NCBI RefSeq assembly: GCF_027744825.2
Contig: NC_071335.1
Coordinates: 18,450,501 to 18,514,500, forward strand
Direction: 5' to 3'
DNA: 64,000 nucleotides
Source: Synchiropus splendidus
Lineage: Eukaryota > Chordata > Actinopteri > Syngnathiformes > Callionymidae
Shown here: one piece after another, positions 1 to 10,929 of the stretch
Position numbering within the stretch: the stretch's first letter is position 1
How the letters are laid out: each line of letters opens with the position of its first letter
Translations under genes and position numbers: made by a program
Notes under the pieces: generated by a model
What the model was told of the DNA's origin: nothing
Databases searched by the model: none
What the model saw: only the letters and a program-made list of their open reading frames with translations

Positions 1-60
1 CTTTATTGTCATTGCACAAAAACATATCACTAAAAAAATTTCGGTCTGAGGTCTCCAGTT
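1..60 (-). repeat. Retroposon-like 3' tail (TTTATTGTCATTGCAC motif, reversed)
   Basis: The minus strand ends TTTTTGTGCAATGACAATAAAG, which carries an AATAAA signal. Similar tails are common at the ends of fish LINE and SINE copies. It could instead be a genuine 3' UTR end, but no coding exon precedes it here. Confidence 0.35.
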
Positions 61-138
61 TCCAAAAACAAAAACATGTCGAAAAATAGCAGCAGGAATA
101 GCAGAAAGATGTACAAAAAAAAACAACAAAAAAAAAAC

Positions 139-139
139 C

Positions 140-208
<69 letters not shown>
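139..208. repeat. (TC)n(TA)n compound microsatellite
   Basis: A CT tract of about 26 bp runs directly into an AT tract of about 44 bp. The open frames across it are repeat artefacts. Confidence 0.98.
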
Positions 209-210
<2 letters not shown>

Positions 211-2737
211 TGAAGACATTTTCTTATATATATATACACAAATAAACAGTATTGCAGGTATTATAAATATTATAAATCGCAAGACAATAAGGCTCAAAAT
301 ATCGAGACAAAGTTGTGCAATCAAGTGTCAAAGTACTTGTTCATATCAATACTTTCTCTATTCAAAAAGTAAAGCGAAGTATATCCAAGCACATGAGTCG
401 CCTCACCTCACCTGATTCATTCACTCGCCTCTCTCTGGCTCAGTTTGCAGTTATTTTCTGAGACATTTAATCCTCTTATCCCATTTTCAACCCCATCTCC
501 TATCATCTTTGATGTCACTTTTTTTTTTCTTTGAACAAAACACAAAACCAGTCCCTCGGGTAGGACTACCTCTGTTTTTCATCTAGTCATGTCTGGTCTG
601 AAGAGAAAGCAGACAAAAACCATCAATATGTGGACAACGGTGCCACACAGCAGGGGAGCTGCTATTTTTTATTTTTATTTTTTTTTGCAAGAGTTGGACA
701 ATGAGAAACTCCCAGGGCCCCAAAAAAAAAAAAAAAAAAGCTGTGCATGGTGCTTCACAACATGTTCAGTATTGACAGACAGAGAAATTGTGAGAGACAG
801 ACAGGACTTTTAATGTTGCCACATGGCTGGCTTGGGATTCAGAGCCAAGATGGCTGCTTGCTCTAATAGCATCTCTGTGATGAATGCCCCCTGCCACCGT
901 TGCGTGTGCGTTTGGAAAGCCTCTGTATGATCATTGATCCTTCATTTGAGGGCTTTTCATCACTCCCTTCAGTATCAATCCAAACAGCATTTGAATCGCC
1001 CCACTATTTCGCAGACCTTTCTGTTACAAAACAAATAAAGGAAGCTCAGAAAGGACAAGGTTTTCCCTACAACCGCTGGAAATGGAACTATACGTGTGTA
1101 TGTTCGGAGAAAATACAGCCCCTTGGTAAATGCACTTCCTTTAAATAAAGTAATTTCTCACAGCTTCATTAGCTCTGAATCTTAATGTTATGACACCACA
1201 TCAGTGGCTGGTGCGTTTCGTGTGATCAAAGAAGTGGCAATGTTCATATTGTGAAAATGTCTTCACCAATTGGCTGTGAATTTCAGTGCCATACAGCCGT
1301 TAAAAAAAGTTAAAGGATTTGCAGAGAGATATGTAGAGGGGAAAAAAATCAATGAATGTACAGCCGGGTTTAAATGAAAGTTATTTTATGTGAAAAATAC
1401 AAATTGATTTAAAAAAATGAATTCAATTGTGTCAACTTTCATTAATTCCCTTCTGTTTGTGTTCCGATTTTCCTTTCAATACTTGATGCTTTGTTCTCTT
1501 GAAAGTCCCCACTATGTGACAAATGCTCATCTTATTTCTTAGCCCCTCGATGCCAGAACTTTTTTCTTCTTTTTTTTACTACACCACAGGCTTCTGTTTA
1601 CATCAGCTGCTCCAATACATTTCAATACTAAATGGCCAGCGTTAATTCACTTGCATTGGTTCCAAACCTATGTGTTACACACTTTTATTTCCCTCTCAAA
1701 AGCTCTTTTTTTTTTTTTTTTTCCGGCAGGCCTATTAAAACAACGATGACTGGAATCTATGATACTTTTAATACCAACACAATTCTTCCAACTTTGAATG
1801 AACTCCTATCTTATCTCGCCCTGTCGTCTCCGAACACCAAACTTCATTTCTCACGGAATCTATTGCCTTCCAAAAAGGCTGCGACGAAACACAGCTTGCT
1901 AAATTCATTTGACAGCTCATTGACATGAGAAGCTGCAACATGGCGCCCGCCACTAATTCATAATCAGCCATCTAATACTCTGTTGCCACAGTGACTTAAT
2001 TGTCCCATTTGTCATGGCTGTTGTTCGCACCAAAACAAACGTCAGGATAATGATAATTTCCCGTCTTCCAGCCGTCACGCAGCTGATCAAATGTTCCTCA
2101 GACACGATGATGACGGATGATGATGATTATTTTTTGTTCCCCTCTTTCTTCTCTTTTCTTCTTTTCAATTTTTTTGTCTGCTTTGCTCGCACACACTCCC
2201 ATCAGGTCTCATTAAACCGATGGAGGAATGTCACAAATCTGACAAATACTTGGAAATAGATGCGAAAGGCTTTTGTACCTGACGGATTTGCATTCTGTTT
2301 TTTTAACTTTTTTTTGTAAAGGGCCCATATGCTGCTCAGTTCAGATGCTTTTAAAATGATATTGGACCCCAGTGGAAGGAGTAAAGGAGTACATTTATAG
2401 TGAGCGGAACACAATGCGACTTGGATACACCTCCCCTGCCTGACCACCAGAGGCTGCCGTGTTCTGAATGTGACTAAGAACGATGAAGACCTAACACAAT
2501 GTCGCTCCCAAAACCTCTCTTTTAATGACTTTTGCGTCAAATGTTGAGGCATTAGGCTTTTAACTGAAGCAGAATTCCCACCTTCCACGGCAAATCCTGT
2601 GCCATGTCAAAGTAAGATGAAGATTAGCGTTGGGATTTTGCTGCTTATGCAACCATTAGAGATTGTGTAGCCATGTTGGGTGCTATATATTCCAAGCTAC
2701 ATCTAAAGTGGTTCAGCTAAAATAGCGTCCGATTGTG

Positions 2738-2984
2738 TCACGTGTGCGTTTCCCAACCTCCCTGCTTGGAACGTTACAGGAGGAGTCAATATCGGACGCA
2801 AAAGTCACGTGAAGATAGTCGCTATTTGACACCTCGGGAGATAGAATGGACTGAGGAGACTGGAAATGTGCTGTTGTATTCAACTTATCTATCGGAATAG
2901 TCACTGCAACTTTCGCTGAGGATCATGTAGCCTATTTGTATCTTTAGCCACCAAGCTAACCCGTTCCAACAATGCATGACGTCA
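2738..2984. promoter_or_regulatory. Two CACGTG E-boxes and a full CRE within 250 bp (intron 3)
   Basis: Palindromic CACGTG occurs at 2739-2744 and 2806-2811, and TGACGTCA (full cAMP-response element) at 2977-2984. The sequence is otherwise unique. The sites are seen directly. An enhancer function for pcdh10 is inference. Confidence 0.3.
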
Positions 2985-5426
2985 GTTCCTGTGACTCCAT
3001 CTGAGTGCGTGGATATATTCTTATTTTACGATTCCATTTAAATTCATTTAATGTGCCATTCATTTGATATGAATAAAAGGACTTTTTGGAACAGGTAATT
3101 CAAAAACTGGAATGCATAAAACAAGATTTAAAAGTATCGAGAATATCCCATAATATGAAAAAAAAAGGTAATTTCTCGCCGTATTGCTCAGTCTTAGTTT
3201 AGTGTGATTCCGCCTACTCTGTGGTATGTGTCGGAGCAAGTGGGGCCACGTCACACGGCACTTTTAAGAGCAACAAACACATGTTTCACATACGTCTTGC
3301 GTTGCTCAGATATTACAAAAATAACGTCTTTAAAACGGAGGAACCTAGTGATGTGGCTCTTCTGTTATTTGAATATATACGGCAGTTAAAAAAAATTCAG
3401 TTAAAAAAAAGCATATGTGCAGCAGACAGTTGACTTGCTGTTCAGACTTCCAGATGGATTTAAAGGTGTGAAATCGGCTTGTGCTGATACGGGTTTTAAA
3501 CTTGCCAGTACTGAGAAGCACCCCATCCCTGAGTTAATATGCAAGATCAGCATTCTTTCTCTCCAGTGTCCTCATGATTCACAGGGATACCAAATTGGCT
3601 GCCTCCATGACTGACAAGAGCGCTTTTGTTTCGGCTTTGGGTCGAGGGAATCAGCATGTTAAGTAGACTGTGTATTGTGTATTCCGCGCTGCATTTATAC
3701 ATACTTTTGTTCAAAGAGGCACTGAAGAACTCGGGAGCCCTATTACGACTTGCATTTAACACAAAGAGCTTAGTCGATGAGCACGGCCAAGTGACCTTTG
3801 CATCATTAGGAAATTACAAATAGTGAACAGTCGTGGCCCGAACCAAAAATGCGCTGAACAATGCATGCGGCGAAAGCCGTTTCTCATATTTCCCCGCTGC
3901 AATGTGTCGTCGGCTTCAAAGATGGCAGCTGGCCTTTTGATTTAAATCATGTTTGCAGGCTTGCTTTTTTTCTCTCTCTTTTCTGAGAGTGGCCGAGTGG
4001 GAAGCGACTGCAAGGTGCGCAGGTTGATATGCTGGATAACTGGAAATGGGTTTGCTTTGATTTCAAAACCGTGTAGGGCACCGGAGGAAAAAGCCGGCTG
4101 GAACAACCGTCCCATGTGAAAGCCTTGCCACGAATGCTCCTGCGATAATTGCTATGCAAAGGTTCGGGAAATGAATTACTGATCATCCAAGTGTTACGTC
4201 GAGCAAACGTGTGGGAGAAGACAGAATGAAGGATGAGACCCTGCGACGGAATTGTGTGAGTCAGACAAACACACAAGTGAAAGCATACTACATAAATGGC
4301 TGCGCACACGAATAACTACGACATGTGGCCTCGGTCTTATTCCTCGGATTATCGCGCACTCAGCGTTACATTTTTAAAAACACACAGCAGCAGATTAGCA
4401 AGCCTTTGCTAACTAAAACCATGAAAGAGTCACAGAAACATGCAGAGGAGAAAATGAGCTGCGGTAGAGTTATGAAAAAAAAAAAAAAAAACAGAGCGTC
4501 CTCTCGACTGAACTGTTTTCTTCAGTCATTCCTTCAAACAAAGCCACATTCTAGCACAATGCGTTCATGTTAAATCAGACAATAAATCCCCCTCATGCTC
4601 ACGCACAGTCTGTCTGGTTATGTTTACAGAAGGCAGTGGAAACTCCAGATTCCATCTTTCCAAAGTACTAATAGTGTGATATTGCCTCCTGTGGAGTGGT
4701 AAGCTGTCGCTTTCTAAATCCAACTCCGAGGACAAATGCTGATTCCACATTTGAAATACAGATAACAATGGAGTACACGCCCGTCTGTGCCAACTGAGCA
4801 TATTCAAGTCCAGAACACTTGTTGGAGAGTCCAAAATGTAGACGTGTGCTAGAAGGAGCACTTCACAAAACAGACATAATGGGATTTAAAGTGTTTAAAT
4901 GACTGGAGCTTAATTAATTTGTCGGGGCTTAGCATAGGGAACCGATCGTGTTGTGGCCAATGATTAAGCAAACGCTGAAAAAATGTGAACAAGTAGGCAA
5001 ACGCTCAGAAGGCGCAGACCTCAGCCGAGTCAGCGACGTACAACACTGTCTCCAGCGCACTTGCAACACGTCACAAGATCCATCCAATAAACAGAGCCAT
5101 TTAGAATGAAGAGAGACACATAGTCTCAAGTTAGCATGCTAGCACTTAGCAACTTAAACAGGCGGACATTACATTACCTTGAAAATGCTTATGTTTTTGG
5201 AATCAAATCCCATTTCAGTTATAGATAACTTGACCTACGCCTGAACTAGCTGAAAATATTGCATCCATACGAATCAATTATAGAATAGAATAAAACAGAA
5301 TTACTCTTTATCATCCACCAAGGTGGAAAGTGAAGACAGACCATTCTAAAAGATACATGCAGCAACATACAGGACTGCAAACACTATAAAAAATATGGAA
5401 AATTTAAAAATAGTGAGATTTGAAAT

Positions 5427-5852
5427 GCTCGCTCTCGACACCTCCGAGGCTGGAGCGCACACTCCAGGGTTTGATGTCCTGTTGTGGGCTGGAGCTGGGA
5501 CAGGGATGAGGCGAGTCTGGGACAGAGCGTGACTTGGTTTATGACTTTGTCACAGCCAAACTGCACAGAAGCGCACATTCAGAGCTGGACACGCACCGGG
5601 CACCTCTTCACTTCTGGAGAGACGTCACTCACTCGGCAACCCCTCCCACATGCAGCGGCCACACACATAGAGGAACAGCGCACCTGCAGCAGACACTCTA
5701 CATTCACTCCTACAAAAGACTATTTTAAGGCTTGGAACGCATTATTTCTTTTTCCAACACATTGAAATGGGAAAATTGATTCAGATTTCCAACAATTCGC
5801 TTCTCGAACAGCCGTCTGGAACGGACTGTGGTGGAGAACCGGGGCACCACTG
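5427..5852 (+). mobile_element. Pogo/Tigger-like MITE, 5'-truncated copy A
   Basis: The GC-rich core and right end are shared with the copies at 35478, 45409, 49028 and 57674. The right end reads GGGGCACCACTG followed by TA, the expected Tc1/mariner-type target. The left inverted repeat is missing. It shares the CCGAGGCTGGAGCGC core variant with the copy at 45409, suggesting a subfamily. The open frame starting MGWSWDRDEASLG belongs to the element core and is not a gene. Confidence 0.8.
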
Positions 5853-7713
5853 TATATGATCTCGCTCATGGAGTCATTCAAAAAGCATCAGATAGAAACA
5901 ATGGGACGTGGATATTAACCGTCCTGCTGGACCGTCTACCGTGATCATTCCACAGGATAATGAGCTCCATCCGCAAAGCTTCGACACCTATTAGCCAAAT
6001 TTGTATTCTCAGCAAAGAGGTGATATTAAATCCATTGAGTTCTACAGGGGGGTCGTGAGGGTACGAAGAGTCAGCTACCGTCGGGAGAAAAGGGCGATTC
6101 AATATGAAATAAGGCCACAAACTGCTCCATTTACTTCTGTCTGGCTCCACATTGATCAATAAATGAGGTAATATGATTTTCGAAGTACGCCAGGGAATTA
6201 AGATGCAGGACAGAGGGCTTCGCTCGAGCCAGCGTGTTACTCTGACGCTGTTGACACTAATGTGGGCATGACTTGACTAAAACCTTAGAGAGCAGGGCTT
6301 GTTGTTTTCAATGACGTAGAGCATCACTTTATATGACATAAACAGAACATATTCTGTATTTGCACATCCATTACTTTTCACCACAGACCGAGCTACTTCT
6401 GCGAGAGCAGGTAGCATCCATGCCGATTTTCCTAGTGGGGACCCTTATTTCCAAGCCTTCCATCAGCATGTAATTGCCCTGTATGATGCAAAAATGGAAG
6501 TTTCTCGCGCTGAAAACAAGATCTAACTAAATGGGAAAAAGCAACTAATGTGTTTGATCAACTGAATCCATTAGCCAAGGAAAGGTAGAATGCTGTTCCA
6601 ACTGTGAGCCTACTCATGCAGCTGATTAAAATGCATCTCATTATTCATCAATTTACCGTCTGTGCTGTTTGCGTTCACTTGAGTAAACTTATTGATGAGT
6701 GCGGCAAGCACCATGGGACTCGTGGTGCCTTGGTGAAACGCCGCTGTCCTTTCAGCACCACGCTGTGAAACAATGTGATAGAACAAATAAGGGATGGAAA
6801 CGGCAAACCAAAATGATGAGAGAGAAACCATAGAACATCCACTCGCCTTTTTATCTCGGAACTCAAGTACAAATGTGGGAATCAGACACACTAGGAAGTT
6901 GAACTCCTTCACGCACCAAGTCAGGAATAAAAGGCCCGCATCACAAATGGTGCTTTCCTTTGTGAGTTTCACGCTCCCACAATGCTCATGGCTTCACCTT
7001 CAGCCAATGACAAAGCGCCTTGTAGTCACATGTTTCACTCACGACGTGGAAGTGATTGGTTAGCTCGGGGACAGGACAGAAACTGAAGGAACATGGATGA
7101 CAAACCGGGAACTAGCTACGAGAATCAGCCCACAAAACAGTCTCAAAACAAACTTGTTCCGAAAAAAAAGGCTCACACTTGGTTGTGTGGCTGTATTTTG
7201 GATTCAAACCGGATGACGCTGTCAATCTCAAGTGATTTCCAAGACGTGTTTTCAATCATCCGTCGCACCGCAAGGTAACACCACAAATCTTTATCAGCAC
7301 CTCAAACGTTCTGTGTTTGGTGCGGCAACTTGGTTTATGTGTGCAATAAACTTGAGAGAAAATCGTGGCAGAATACCATGATATCAATTCTTCACTAAAA
7401 AAACGTGATTCATATTTTCCCCCAAATTGTGCAGGCCTAACCTGCACAACTGGACTCCACAGCCTTCTAGTTTTAAGATAGGACATGTAGTGATGAAACA
7501 ATAGGCAAAGAGCTCAATATTATTTTTCTGACCTACGGGCAGTGACTGAAAGATTGCAGATATGAGAGGGAAAACACGGCTTTCTCCACCACTTGCATTC
7601 CCTTTAAGATAGGGGCGATGCTCAGTCATTCAATCTAGAACTGTCAAGTCAAGCATGACTTTAGGTACACCTCCCTGGTGAGGTCCATCCATGTTCAACT
7701 GAGAGGAAGCACT

Positions 7714-7929
7714 AGTGATAGGTAGATGAGGTTTCATGACACAGTATTGAAGGGTTAATGGGGTTTCATGAATCTATGATCAGATTTTCAGAGGCCACCG
7801 GGTGGCACTGTCTGCTGATTCAATGAAACCACTCATCATTTCTAAACGCCATCTCGTGGCCTCTGAAATAGGGACACTGTTTTGTCAGACTTGCAACACT
7901 GTTTCATGATACCTTTTCTACCATCACAA
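7714..7929. mobile_element. hAT-type MITE with perfect 8-bp target duplication
   Basis: A 216-bp element flanked by GAAGCACT on both sides (7706-7713 and 7930-7937). The ends AGTGATAGGTAGATGAGG and the reverse complement of CTACCATCACAA form imperfect inverted repeats of the GTGATGGGTAGATGAGG type. Internal motifs TTTCATGA and GGTGGCACTGTCTGCTG recur in related copies at 18391 and 36535. Confidence 0.85.
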
Positions 7930-9363
7930 GAAGCACTTCAAAGAGACGATGTCTTTCAACTTGCCACAGCTTTCCGTCTGAAGAGTTTCTGTGGCTACTT
8001 TGCTTCTACCCCAGCGACCCAACTTCAACTTTATTCAGCAGGAATTGGATGGATGGCTATATTACATACATTTATTTGCGTATAAATCTTGATCTTGTCT
8101 TAATATTTTACTAGGAATCCAGGATGTTTTTTTTTTTTCTACTTTGCTTATTCTAGCTTTGACTCATCTCCTTCAGTGTTTCCTGAGCCAAAACTCATGA
8201 GATAGTGTTTCCTTTGTTCTCTTTGCATCAACTTGTTTCCTTGCCTAATTATTATTTTATTAACAACTCGCAGCCGTTGGCGATCTGAGCTGCGGTAGTG
8301 AAGAATTTCCTCCTTGTTTATTGTACTGATTTTTTCTTTTTTTATCAAACCGGCTCGAGTCTATGAAGGTTCTTCACTGATCAGATGCAGTTAAATTTGA
8401 AACCAGTCAGAGAATGACGTTGTTAAAAGCATCATTACCTGTTCTTTCACAATGTCGTCCACCACTGTCGTGGCAAGTAAAAATGCGGTATTGAAATTCA
8501 CAGAAGGCAGAAAGAGACACACTACCGGCAAAGACCAGTCTGTCCTTATCAGAAATGTTCTGTTGAACCCCCGACTATACTCTTTGGTCTGTAGAGGACA
8601 AAAGTGCTGTGTGTATTGTTGTCTTCCTTGTTGCCATCACCTATCTTTATTGTAGGTATAGCTGAGATGTGCCAGTTTCCTCTGCCGTACCAGCAGGTTC
8701 AAACATTTTTATGTGCATTTCTCGCATTTTTGAGGACTAATCTGACATTGTTTGAGAATTCTGATCACTAGTCTGTAGATATAAACGTTAGTTTCATTTT
8801 CATCATTTCATCATTCTTTTCAGGGGCAACTAGAATTAAACATTGTATCTGATATAAAGAGTAACATATAAGTAACACAAAGCACAAAAATTACTGTCCT
8901 GTGTTTTACAAATCAATTCACAAGTTAAAGGAAAATCTGAGCCTCATGGATCACTGTGTTTCACATGTCTATTTGAATACAGGGGGCTGTAGTCGCTCAG
9001 ACTTCTGGCCAGGTTTAACGTCCCACTAGACTGAAGTGTAACCCATAAGCAATAGAAAGAGTAACACGCAAGCATCCAACAAGAATCAAAAATGCTCCAC
9101 ACACAAGCAAGAGGGAAACTTGAATTCATAAATGGTGTGTTGAATAAATATTATGGGCTCACAATAGTATTGTTAGCAAACATTGCAGCTTCTTTGTGTT
9201 TCAGAAATGCACTGTAACATAAGTCAGACTATTTCAGCTTCAGCCATTTTTGAAGATTTAGAGTCTGATCGGGGTTTAGTCAGGTCAGATGCAAATGCAG
9301 ATGGCGACAACACGTGTTACATTGTTTGAGAAACATATACATATATAAATGTGTCTAACTCAC

Positions 9364-9470
9364 CGGCTGAATGGCCCCTGTTGGTGGCATCATGGTCACT
9401 GTCGCCTTGTTCACTGTCTCCATGACCGCTGTCTTTGGAGCTCACTATGTCAGCTTCTTGGAAAGCGGAA
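9364..9470 (-). CDS. pcdh10: Protocadherin-10 exon 3 (cytoplasmic tail)
   Basis: A 107-bp exon bordered by the acceptor TTGTTTCCAG and the donor G|GTGAGT. Its first base completes the serine codon begun in exon 2. It then encodes SAFQEADIVSSKDSGHGD continuing through SEQGDSDHDATNRGHSA, and ends one base into a glycine codon. The acidic, serine-rich KDSGHGDSEQGDSDHD block is a hallmark of the PCDH10 tail. In vertebrates the next coding block begins after this glycine with a methionine and a CTEECKALG-like stretch. I could not find that block between 1 and 9363, so the CDS is incomplete in this window. Confidence 0.93.
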
Positions 9471-9761
9471 CTGGAAACAATAAGTTACAGCCATGGTTAA
9501 ATAGGAAAGGTGATGTGGTGGCATGGCAATAATAATAATAATAATAATGCAGGGGTCAGTACCACATGCAATGTTAGGGTTAAATGAGGGTCGCCATGAA
9601 AGTGTCAGTAGGTGAAGGGTCAAAATGAGATGTTGCACATGGTGATGAAAGTGTAGGCGCAGCTCTGTTGGTCATGCAGTAGGACTGGCAGCCGCCATTC
9701 ATGATACCAACATGCATTAGAGTTGTGCGAGTCAGTGAGTTGGACAGTGAGTGACGGCTAC
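9471..9761 (-). other. pcdh10: pcdh10 intron 2 with an (AAT)n tract
   Basis: A short intron of 291 bp between the donor AG|GTAGCC and the acceptor TTGTTTCCAG. It includes a small trinucleotide run (ATA/ATT) at about 9527-9548. Nothing else is recognisable. Confidence 0.85.
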
Positions 9762-9820
9762 CTGTTGACACGTCTTGGCCTGTCCACCAAGTAGCTGAGC
9801 TCTGCTCGCTGATGTTTGGT
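9762..9820 (-). CDS. pcdh10: Protocadherin-10 exon 2 (cytoplasmic tail)
   Basis: A 59-bp exon, too short for ORF finding but clear from splice signals and protein match. The acceptor is TTGCTTCTTTCAG and the donor is AG|GTAGCC. It starts in phase 0 right after glutamate 849 of exon 1 and encodes TKHQRAELSYLVDRPRRVN plus two bases (AG) of a serine codon. This is the block that follows the exon 1-encoded tail in vertebrate PCDH10. The length (19 codons + 2 bases) leaves the phase that exon 3 requires. Confidence 0.93.
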
Positions 9821-10929
9821 CTGAAAGAAGCAAACATTTAATCACTGCGTGGGACAGACACCACAAATCTCACAGAATATCACTCTGCAGGCGGCGTTTC
9901 CCTGCGTGATGCATGCACTTGCATCAGGAGCTGATGCGAGGGACTCACGGAGACGATTCAGTGATTGAGCTGGCCGATGCTAGAACTGAACAACCTTTGT
10001 TCGTGCCGCTACTGTGGCGGCTCGTGCATGGAATTATTAACGCAGGACACTCATGCTACACTGCAATCGACAGAGTAACACCTCAGTTATGGAGCAGAAG
10101 TTGCTTTGTCCTCACAGAGCTTCCTACCACGTTTTATCTCACTGTTTTATATAAGTACTGGCTTTATGTAAACAATGGATGTGGGGCATCAAATGCTGAA
10201 TTTAATAGAGCGACTCGGGGTTCAACTCGATAAAGAGATCTGTAGTTGCTCTTGTTTATGAAGTAAAAACACTGATAAGGAATGTACTTTAAAGATAGAG
10301 GAAAACTATTGCAAACCGCACACTTCCTTATCCTTGGTAAACAGGGGAAATCATTAATTAAAAGGCTATAAAAGTGGCCTGTTAATTAATGATAACATAC
10401 ATTAGCTTAAAAGTGATTCCATGTCATAGATAAGCATTAATAAATCCACATTAAAGATAGATTATTCTACTTCACATTGGCAGGCACCCTGTGTTTACCA
10501 ATTCTGGGTCACATTTTCGTGTATGTGGATGAGTTTGTTTTTCACGAAATGCACCTTGTGTTGACTGTTATTTATTTTAAAGGTTTTAGCGCTTGATAAA
10601 TGTGTGTGGTCTCTAAGAAATGAACAGTATTCAATTTAAATGTTTTTTTTTAATCTACGTTAAATTGACAGGAGAAGTTGGTGATTTCCTTTTTGCTGCT
10701 AAAATACAGGACCTCACAAGAGCCAACAATCGATGTGCCCAGTCAGACTGACAGTGATGGAAGGCCACAGAGCAGTAATGCAGAGTTTTCATCTTTGATA
10801 ACTCTGACATGAATCATGATCATGTTGACAGGTCTATTGTGCTAACACCACGTTGATGTGAACTAGTGTTGTGCGTCTAAATGTGGTTCGTGTCCCTCAC
10901 TCATGCAGCCAGTGGGGTGATTCTCTTAC
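9821..10929 (-). other. pcdh10: pcdh10 intron 1
   Basis: This 1109-bp intron lies between exon 1 (donor GTAAGA) and exon 2 (acceptor TTGCTTCTTTCAG). It is AT-rich in the middle and holds a perfect 12-bp inverted repeat at 10350-10393, listed separately. The open frame at 9913-10233 on the plus strand resembles nothing I know and I treat it as chance. Confidence 0.85.
10350..10393. repeat. Perfect 12-bp inverted repeat with TTAATTAA cores in intron 1
   Basis: The arms ATCATTAATTAA (10350-10361) and TTAATTAATGAT (10382-10393) are exact reverse complements separated by 20 bp. The spacer contains TATAAAA and short AGGC/GCCT arms that could extend the stem. The arms contain homeodomain-type ATTA/TAATTA cores. 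A regulatory role is inference. Confidence 0.8.

Larger units (their letters stand above)
1..9363 (-). other. pcdh10: Probable pcdh10 intron 3, partial (gene continues beyond base 1)
   Basis: Exon 3 ends with a good donor at 9364/9363, but no minus-strand segment to its left encodes the expected C-terminal part of PCDH10. The simplest reading is one long intron leading to a terminal exon outside the window. The stretches 209-5426, 5853-7705 and 7938-9363 are mostly unique AT-rich sequence without recognisable genes. Confidence 0.6.

Noticed and set aside
2202..2588. 128-codon minus-strand ORF in the presumed intron 3
   Set aside because: No domain, no splice context, and a composition like the surrounding intron.
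5484..5765. Recurring MGWSWDRDEASLG open frame (also near 35827, 45655, 49196 and 58042), a possible multigene family
   Set aside because: Each copy lies inside a pogo-like MITE with TA-flanked inverted ends. The frame has no start context or domain, and its conservation follows from recent transposition.
9913..10233. 106-codon plus-strand ORF inside pcdh10 intron 1
   Set aside because: Lies antisense in an intron, lacks recognisable motifs and has no promoter or poly(A) context.
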